A stretch of DNA of 64,000 nucleotides from Peteryoungia rhizophila (GTDB taxonomy: Bacteria; Pseudomonadota; Alphaproteobacteria; Rhizobiales; Rhizobiaceae), in contig NZ_STGT01000002.1 in assembly GCF_004912145.1 (NCBI RefSeq), positions 62,001-126,000 on the forward strand. The letters run 5' to 3'. Within the stretch, counting starts at the first letter, position 1. The number at the start of each line of letters is the position of its first letter. Shown in pieces: positions 59,978 to 64,000 of the stretch. Below the pieces are notes generated by a model. It saw only the letters and a program-made list of their open reading frames with translations, was not told the DNA's origin and made no database searches. The position numbers and the translations under genes were made by a program.

Positions 59978-61557
59978 CCGACGCTCTCCCCATTGTCGAC
60001 GGCGTTGCGGGACTGCTTGACCTTGGCGGCGAACTTCTTGCGATAGGCGCTGCGGTCTTCGGGCACGTTTTCCCAGATGCCGGCACCATCCCCTTTGCCG
60101 ACGCCCTCGAAGAAGGCGTTCATGGCGAGGAAGCGGTCCTTGTTGCCGATGGCGGCATTGATGACCGCTGGCAGCGAGGCAACACCGGCCGGACCCATCA
60201 GGGGACGGGCGGAAATCAGGTTGGTGAAGTAGAGGGCAGGGGTGGCTGCCTCCTTTGCCTTCTGCACGACGGGGGTCGTGCCGATGGCGAGGTCGGGCTT
60301 GAACTCCGCGAAGGCGGCGAGGTCCTGCTCAAGCGAAGCGCGGAAGCGCAACTGCACCCCATGCGCGGACAGCCATTCGGCGTCCTCGGAGTTGTAGGGT
60401 GTCTTCGGACAGGCCGTGCCGACATAGCGGAGATCCGCGCCAAGTTCGACGAGCAGTCGGGCAACCAGGAGTTCGGAACCTTCATAGCCGGAGAGCGTGA
60501 TGCGACCGTTGATCCTGTGCTCGGCAAGGGCCGCCTTAATCGCGCCGCGCATCGCGTTGCGGCTGATATTGGTCTTCGCCTCTGAAACGTTGCAGCTGTC
60601 GCCGATCGCCTTCAGCCAGGCATCCGTTCCGTCGACGCCGACAGGTGCCGAGCCGACGATCGGGCGGCCGGCAGCCTGGAATTCGCGGATGCTCGCCGTG
60701 TAGAAGGGATGGATCGCGGCCACAGCGGCGCAGTCGAGAGCAGAATAGAGCTCGCGCCATTCGCGGACGGGAACGGTCGGGCCGGCAGCAAGGCCCATCG
60801 GCTCCAGCATGGCACCGATGACAACGGGGTCAACCGGGAACATCTCGCCGAGCAGGGTGACGGTGGGCCTGTCCTTCAGCCCGCCGCGCGGACGCTGGAC
60901 CGGGCCTTCGCCGATTTCCTGGCGGGCATAGGCGAGCATCGCGCCTGACAGCACGTCTTTCGCTTCCGCATGGGTCGGAACGCCGAAGCCGGGAACGTCG
61001 ATGCCGACGATACGGACGCCATCGATTTCGCGCGGCAGCATCCGGAGCGGCACGCCAGACGCAGATGGGACGCAGAGATTGGTGACGACGACGGCATCGA
61101 ACTTGGCCGGATCCGCCATCTGGTGCACGGCCTCGACGATGTCCTCGTAGAGCTTGCCGGTGACCAGGGTCTCTGAATTGAAGGGCACGTAGCCGACGGA
61201 GCGCTTGGCGCCGTAGAAATGCGAGGTAAAGGTCAGGCCGTAGACGCAGCAGGCAGAGCCCGAGAGGATCGTGCCGACGCGGCGCATGCGAAGGCCGACG
61301 CGGAGCGATCCGAAAGCGGGGCACATGGATTGTGGCTGGTCGTGCGGCCCTTTGGGATAATCCGCTTCGAAGCGGTCCATGAGCTCACCCTGGCCGGCGG
61401 CGCGCGCCGCTGCCTTGGAGAGTTCCGTGCCACCGTGGCAACCGATACCATTTCCGTCTGCACCGTCGGCAAGGACGGCGGCATCGTTGCCGACGGGAGT
61501 TGTCCCGTTGGTCTCGTCCGGCTCGAATTCCTTGCGAAGGTCATCCATAATGCTCAC
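59971..61557 (-). CDS. bchY: Chlorophyllide a reductase subunit Y
   Basis: This 528-aa NifD-like subunit of COR has cluster Cys residues in [17 protein letters not shown] and [34 protein letters not shown], and the long variable N-terminus usual for BchY. The GTG start is six bases after bchX; an ATG three codons later (61548) is equally possible. Confidence 0.93.
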   Translation of the reverse strand: MSIMDDLRKEFEPDETNGTTPVGNDAAVLADGADGNGIGCHGGTELSKAAARAAGQGELMDRFEADYPKGPHDQPQSMCPAFGSLRVGLRMRRVGTILSGSACCVYGLTFTSHFYGAKRSVGYVPFNSETLVTGKLYEDIVEAVHQMADPAKFDAVVVTNLCVPSASGVPLRMLPREIDGVRIVGIDVPGFGVPTHAEAKDVLSGAMLAYARQEIGEGPVQRPRGGLKDRPTVTLLGEMFPVDPVVIGAMLEPMGLAAGPTVPVREWRELYSALDCAAVAAIHPFYTASIREFQAAGRPIVGSAPVGVDGTDAWLKAIGDSCNVSEAKTNISRNAMRGAIKAALAEHRINGRITLSGYEGSELLVARLLVELGADLRYVGTACPKTPYNSEDAEWLSAHGVQLRFRASLEQDLAAFAEFKPDLAIGTTPVVQKAKEAATPALYFTNLISARPLMGPAGVASLPAVINAAIGNKDRFLAMNAFFEGVGKGDGAGIWENVPEDRSAYRKKFAAKVKQSRNAVDNGESVGC

Positions 61558-61563
61558 CCGATC

Positions 61564-62571
61564 TCACACGTTGTCGTAGACGACTTCCAGGGAAGGCCGT
61601 TTCAGCGCGCCCGTCGCGCACATGTCTTCCGGCAGAGCTGGCTGGAGCTTGTAATCGGCGCCGGTTTCGCTGGCGTCGAAGAGGCCGAGGAGGCCGTCCT
61701 GGTCGAGCGGCTTGGGGAGAATCGGCGGCGCTTCGGCGAGGTTGATGGAGAGCGCCTCGAAGAGCGGCCCCCACTGGCTGTCATGCGTGCCGATGATCTG
61801 GTAGTTGGCGCTCTTGCGACGGATATCGTCATCCTGCGGGATCGAGGCGAGTACCGGGATGCCCACGGCGTCCGCAAATGCCTGGGCCTCGCCCGTGCCG
61901 TCGTCCTTGTTGATGACGAGGCCGGCGACCCCGACATTACCGCCGAGATTGCGGAAGTATTTCACCGCTGAACAAACATTGTTGGCGACGTAGAGCGACT
62001 GCAGGTCATTCGACCCGACAACGACGACCTTCTGGCACATGTCACGGGCGATCGGCAGGCCGAAGCCGCCGCAGACCACGTCGCCCAAGAAGTCGAGCAA
62101 GATGAAGTCGAAGTCCCAGTCATGGAAGCCGAGCTTTTCCAGCGTTTCGAAGCCGTGGATGATGCCACGTCCGCCGCAGCCACGACCCACTTCCGGGCCT
62201 CCCAGTTCCATGGCGTAGACTCCGTCGCGCTTGAAGCAGACATCCGAGATCGAGACCTCCTGTCCGGCTTCTTTTTTGCGCGAGGCGGTCTGGAGGATTG
62301 TCGGGCAGGCGCGGCCACCGAAGAGCAGCGAGGTGGTGTCGCTTTTCGGATCGCAGCCGATCAGCAGGACCTTTTTGCCGAGCTGTGCCAGCATGTAGGA
62401 GAGATTGGCGAGCGTGAAGCTCTTGCCGATGCCGCCCTTGCCATAGATCGCGATGATCTGTGTATCCTTGGTGACCTTGCCGGTCGTCGGCGCATCGGGT
62501 TCGATGGCGGCTTCTTCGCGAAGGTTCTCCTGCAGGCGCTCAAGGCCGTCTGGTGCGAGGTCGAGGCTCAT
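61564..62571 (-). CDS. bchX: Chlorophyllide a reductase ATPase subunit X
   Basis: This 335-aa NifH-like iron protein is the electron donor to BchY-BchZ. The P-loop [19 protein letters not shown] is at 41-59, with cluster Cys in GRGCGGRGII and [11 protein letters not shown]. The start overlaps the bchC stop (ATGA). Confidence 0.95.
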   Translation of the reverse strand: MSLDLAPDGLERLQENLREEAAIEPDAPTTGKVTKDTQIIAIYGKGGIGKSFTLANLSYMLAQLGKKVLLIGCDPKSDTTSLLFGGRACPTILQTASRKKEAGQEVSISDVCFKRDGVYAMELGGPEVGRGCGGRGIIHGFETLEKLGFHDWDFDFILLDFLGDVVCGGFGLPIARDMCQKVVVVGSNDLQSLYVANNVCSAVKYFRNLGGNVGVAGLVINKDDGTGEAQAFADAVGIPVLASIPQDDDIRRKSANYQIIGTHDSQWGPLFEALSINLAEAPPILPKPLDQDGLLGLFDASETGADYKLQPALPEDMCATGALKRPSLEVVYDNV

Positions 62572-63506
62572 GCGGCTTTCCTCCAGTCGATGATCATTTT
62601 CAGGCAGTCGGGGTCGTTGAATGCCGTTCGATAGGCCGAGGCCGCATCGGACGGAGCGGAATGATGGGTGATGAGACCGCCGAGCGAGAGGCGGCCAGCG
62701 TCGACCAAGGCGAGCACAGCATCGATATCGGCGGGCGCGAACTCCGCAGCGATTGCGATCGTGGCTTCCTTGATGAAGGCGGCCGGGAAGCCGAAATCGA
62801 CACGACTGCCATAGAAACCAGCGAGGACAAGCTCGCCGCCCCGGTTGAGATGAGCGATCGCCGTGTCGACGACTGCGGCGTCGCCGCTCGCGTCGATGAT
62901 CACGTCATGCCTAAGGTCACGACCGCTTTCGGGTGCCGAGACGACGTAGCCATGTGTGCCGGTACGGCGCGCGGCATTTGTCTCCCAGACGATCGGCGCG
63001 GGATGGCCGGCGGCCATGATGATGCGGGCAATCAGACGCCCGAGCACGCCATGGCCGACTACGAGCGAGGCCGGGCCATTCGAACGACAGACGGCGTGAT
63101 GGGCAGTCGCTGCCAGTGCCAGGAGAGCGGCTTCTTCGGGATGTTCAAAACGGGTCTGCACCGTTCGACTGCCCGGAACCACGAGCCGTGCAGCGCTCGC
63201 GCCGAACAGCCCGGCTGCGTCGGCATAACAATTGGCGCCCGGCACGAAGACCTGATCCCCGACCGAACGACCGGAGGCCTCTCCGGCTTCGACCACCGTG
63301 CCGACCGTCTCATAGCCGGGAACGAGCGGATAGCGCATGCCCGGGAAGGCCGGCATCGTGCCTTCGTAGAGCATCTTTTCGGTGCCGCTCGAAATGCCGC
63401 TGAAACTGGATTCGACCACGACGTCGGACGCATCGGATGCGTTCAGCGTCAGGCGCCTGACGGCGAGAGTTCCCGGGTTTTCAAAAACGACGGCTGCGGT
63501 TTGCAT
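62568..63506 (-). CDS. bchC: Bacteriochlorophyllide a dehydrogenase
   Basis: This 312-aa medium-chain dehydrogenase-like enzyme oxidises the C3 hydroxyethyl to acetyl. Features are SGISSGTEKMLYEGTMPAFP, YPLVPGYETVGTVVEAG and LVVGHGVLGRLIARI. The ATG follows GGAGGG; an upstream in-frame ATG would run into the promoter. It heads bchCXYZ-pufQBALMC. Confidence 0.94.
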   Translation of the reverse strand: MQTAAVVFENPGTLAVRRLTLNASDASDVVVESSFSGISSGTEKMLYEGTMPAFPGMRYPLVPGYETVGTVVEAGEASGRSVGDQVFVPGANCYADAAGLFGASAARLVVPGSRTVQTRFEHPEEAALLALAATAHHAVCRSNGPASLVVGHGVLGRLIARIIMAAGHPAPIVWETNAARRTGTHGYVVSAPESGRDLRHDVIIDASGDAAVVDTAIAHLNRGGELVLAGFYGSRVDFGFPAAFIKEATIAIAAEFAPADIDAVLALVDAGRLSLGGLITHHSAPSDAASAYRTAFNDPDCLKMIIDWRKAA

Positions 63507-63548
63507 TATCGCGCCCTCCCCGGACACGGGATGCCTGCTGCTCCCAAA

Positions 63549-63592
63549 TGTCATCTTATGATTACGCTACAAAGTGTCAATCAAAATTTACA
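63549..63592 (-). promoter_or_regulatory. bchC promoter with tandem PpsR/CrtJ sites
   Basis: Site 1 (63575-63592, TGTCAATCAAAATTTACA) fits TGT-N12-ACA, and site 2 (63549-63566) fits TGT-N12-ACG. They are separated by 8 bp, as in the Rhodobacter capsulatus bchC promoter where CrtJ binds cooperatively. In the minus direction TTGACA (63575-63580) and TAAGAT (63553-63558) are 16 bp apart, each inside one site. Confidence 0.82.
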
Positions 63593-63618
63593 CATAGGCT
63601 GTGTCTAACTAAGGTCGT

Positions 63619-64000
63619 TTACCGTCTGGCGGTAACAAGCCCTGCCAAGAGCGGGTTCGTGGTGGTCGATGCCGTCGCATGGTGGAAGCCGCATTGCGCG
63701 AGCAGGCCGATGATTTCATGCGCTGTTCGGCAACGTCCCGAGCCCATGGCCGCGAAGTAGGTGCCAAAATAGAGCGCGGCGAGGTTAGGGCCTTCGCTGT
63801 CCCCAGCCATGGCCTCTGCAACGATCAGTGTCGCTCCGGGAGAAAGATGGCGATGGAGATTCGACAGAATCAGCAGCGCACGCTCGTCATCATGGTCACA
63901 GAGGATTCGGATCAGCGACACGCAGTCATCCGTCGCTGGGATCCGATCCGTGACGAAATCACCGGAGTGCAGGGTTGCGCGGTCGAGAATGCCCTGTTGG
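63619..64000 (-). CDS. crtF: CrtF, hydroxyneurosporene/demethylspheroidene O-methyltransferase, 5' part beyond the window
   Basis: This is the C-terminal 127 codons of a SAM-dependent O-methyltransferase; the frame is open to the right edge (reading GDFVTDRIPATDDCVSLIRI at the start of the visible core). CDHDDERALLILSNLHRHL, ATLIVAEAMAGDSEGP and YFGTYFAAMGSGRCRTAHEI match the CrtF family. Its position before bchC is the conserved crtEF-bchCXYZ order. It methylates tertiary hydroxyls of carotenoids in the spheroidene/spirilloxanthin routes. Its stop lies 27 bases before the bchC promoter's PpsR site. Confidence 0.87.
   Translation of the reverse strand, partial: QQGILDRATLHSGDFVTDRIPATDDCVSLIRILCDHDDERALLILSNLHRHLSPGATLIVAEAMAGDSEGPNLAALYFGTYFAAMGSGRCRTAHEIIGLLAQCGFHHATASTTTNPLLAGLVTARR

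Overview
The window is about 62% GC by eye, gene dense, and reads as the chromosome (or a large replicon) of an alphaproteobacterium. It is most likely a Rhizobiaceae-like member of the Rhizobiales that is an aerobic anoxygenic phototroph. The evidence is a purple-bacterial type 2 reaction-centre photosynthesis gene cluster with an oxygen-dependent cyclase (AcsF), next to rhizobial-style catabolic operons (glxBCD/glnT, VanA/VanB, several ABC and TRAP importers). The taxonomy is inference from gene content; no rRNA or tRNA is visible.

Positions 1-11461 hold catabolic genes. They start with the end of a DHDPS-family aldolase, then a vanillate O-demethylase set (vanA, vanR, vanB) behind paired TGTATACA palindromes. 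A LacI-type regulator follows, divergent from a six-gene sugar operon (Gfo/Idh oxidoreductase, TIM-barrel isomerase, ABC binding protein, two permeases, ATPase); two near-identical LacI operators bracket the promoter. Positions 11477-16587 (minus strand) carry an XRE-cupin regulator, a three-part glutamate-synthase-like enzyme (glxB, glxC, glxD; homologous to N-methylglutamate synthase) and glnT/gmaS.

Positions 16669-25498 form the most interesting accessory locus. An SsuD-family FMNH2 monooxygenase, a YdhF-type aldo-keto reductase and a flavin reductase are translationally coupled and followed by a complete TRAP importer and a YeiH-type putative sulfur-oxyanion exporter. Divergent from them are a GntR regulator and a Gfo/Idh/MocA protein. 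The order monooxygenase/reductase/flavin reductase matches SmoC/SmoB/SmoA of the oxidative sulfoquinovose pathway. I propose a TRAP-fed variant in which the Gfo/Idh/MocA protein may be an NAD-dependent sulfoquinovosidase. An orphan treZ follows (25601-27379).

Positions 27408-64000 are the photosynthesis cluster. On the minus strand lie dxs with an AerR/PpaA-like gene, cytochrome c2, bchP with a small membrane gene, bch2, bchG, ppsR and ppaA; tspO lies divergently. A plus-strand superoperon runs bchF-N-B-H-L-M-lhaA-puhA-B-C-orf-acsF-puhE-hemA-idi. It converges on the minus-strand crtF/bchC-X-Y-Z-pufQ-B-A-L-M-C. PpsR/CrtJ motifs (TGT-N12-ACA) occur upstream of dxs, between cytochrome c2 and tspO, upstream of bchG, in the ppaA-bchF gap (near-matches), and as a tandem pair over the bchC promoter. 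Together the genes supply isoprenoid precursors (dxs, idi), tetrapyrrole (hemA), bacteriochlorophyll a, the LH1-reaction centre with tetrahaem cytochrome, assembly factors and redox/light control. bchI, bchD and the remaining crt genes are not in the window and presumably lie beyond the right edge.
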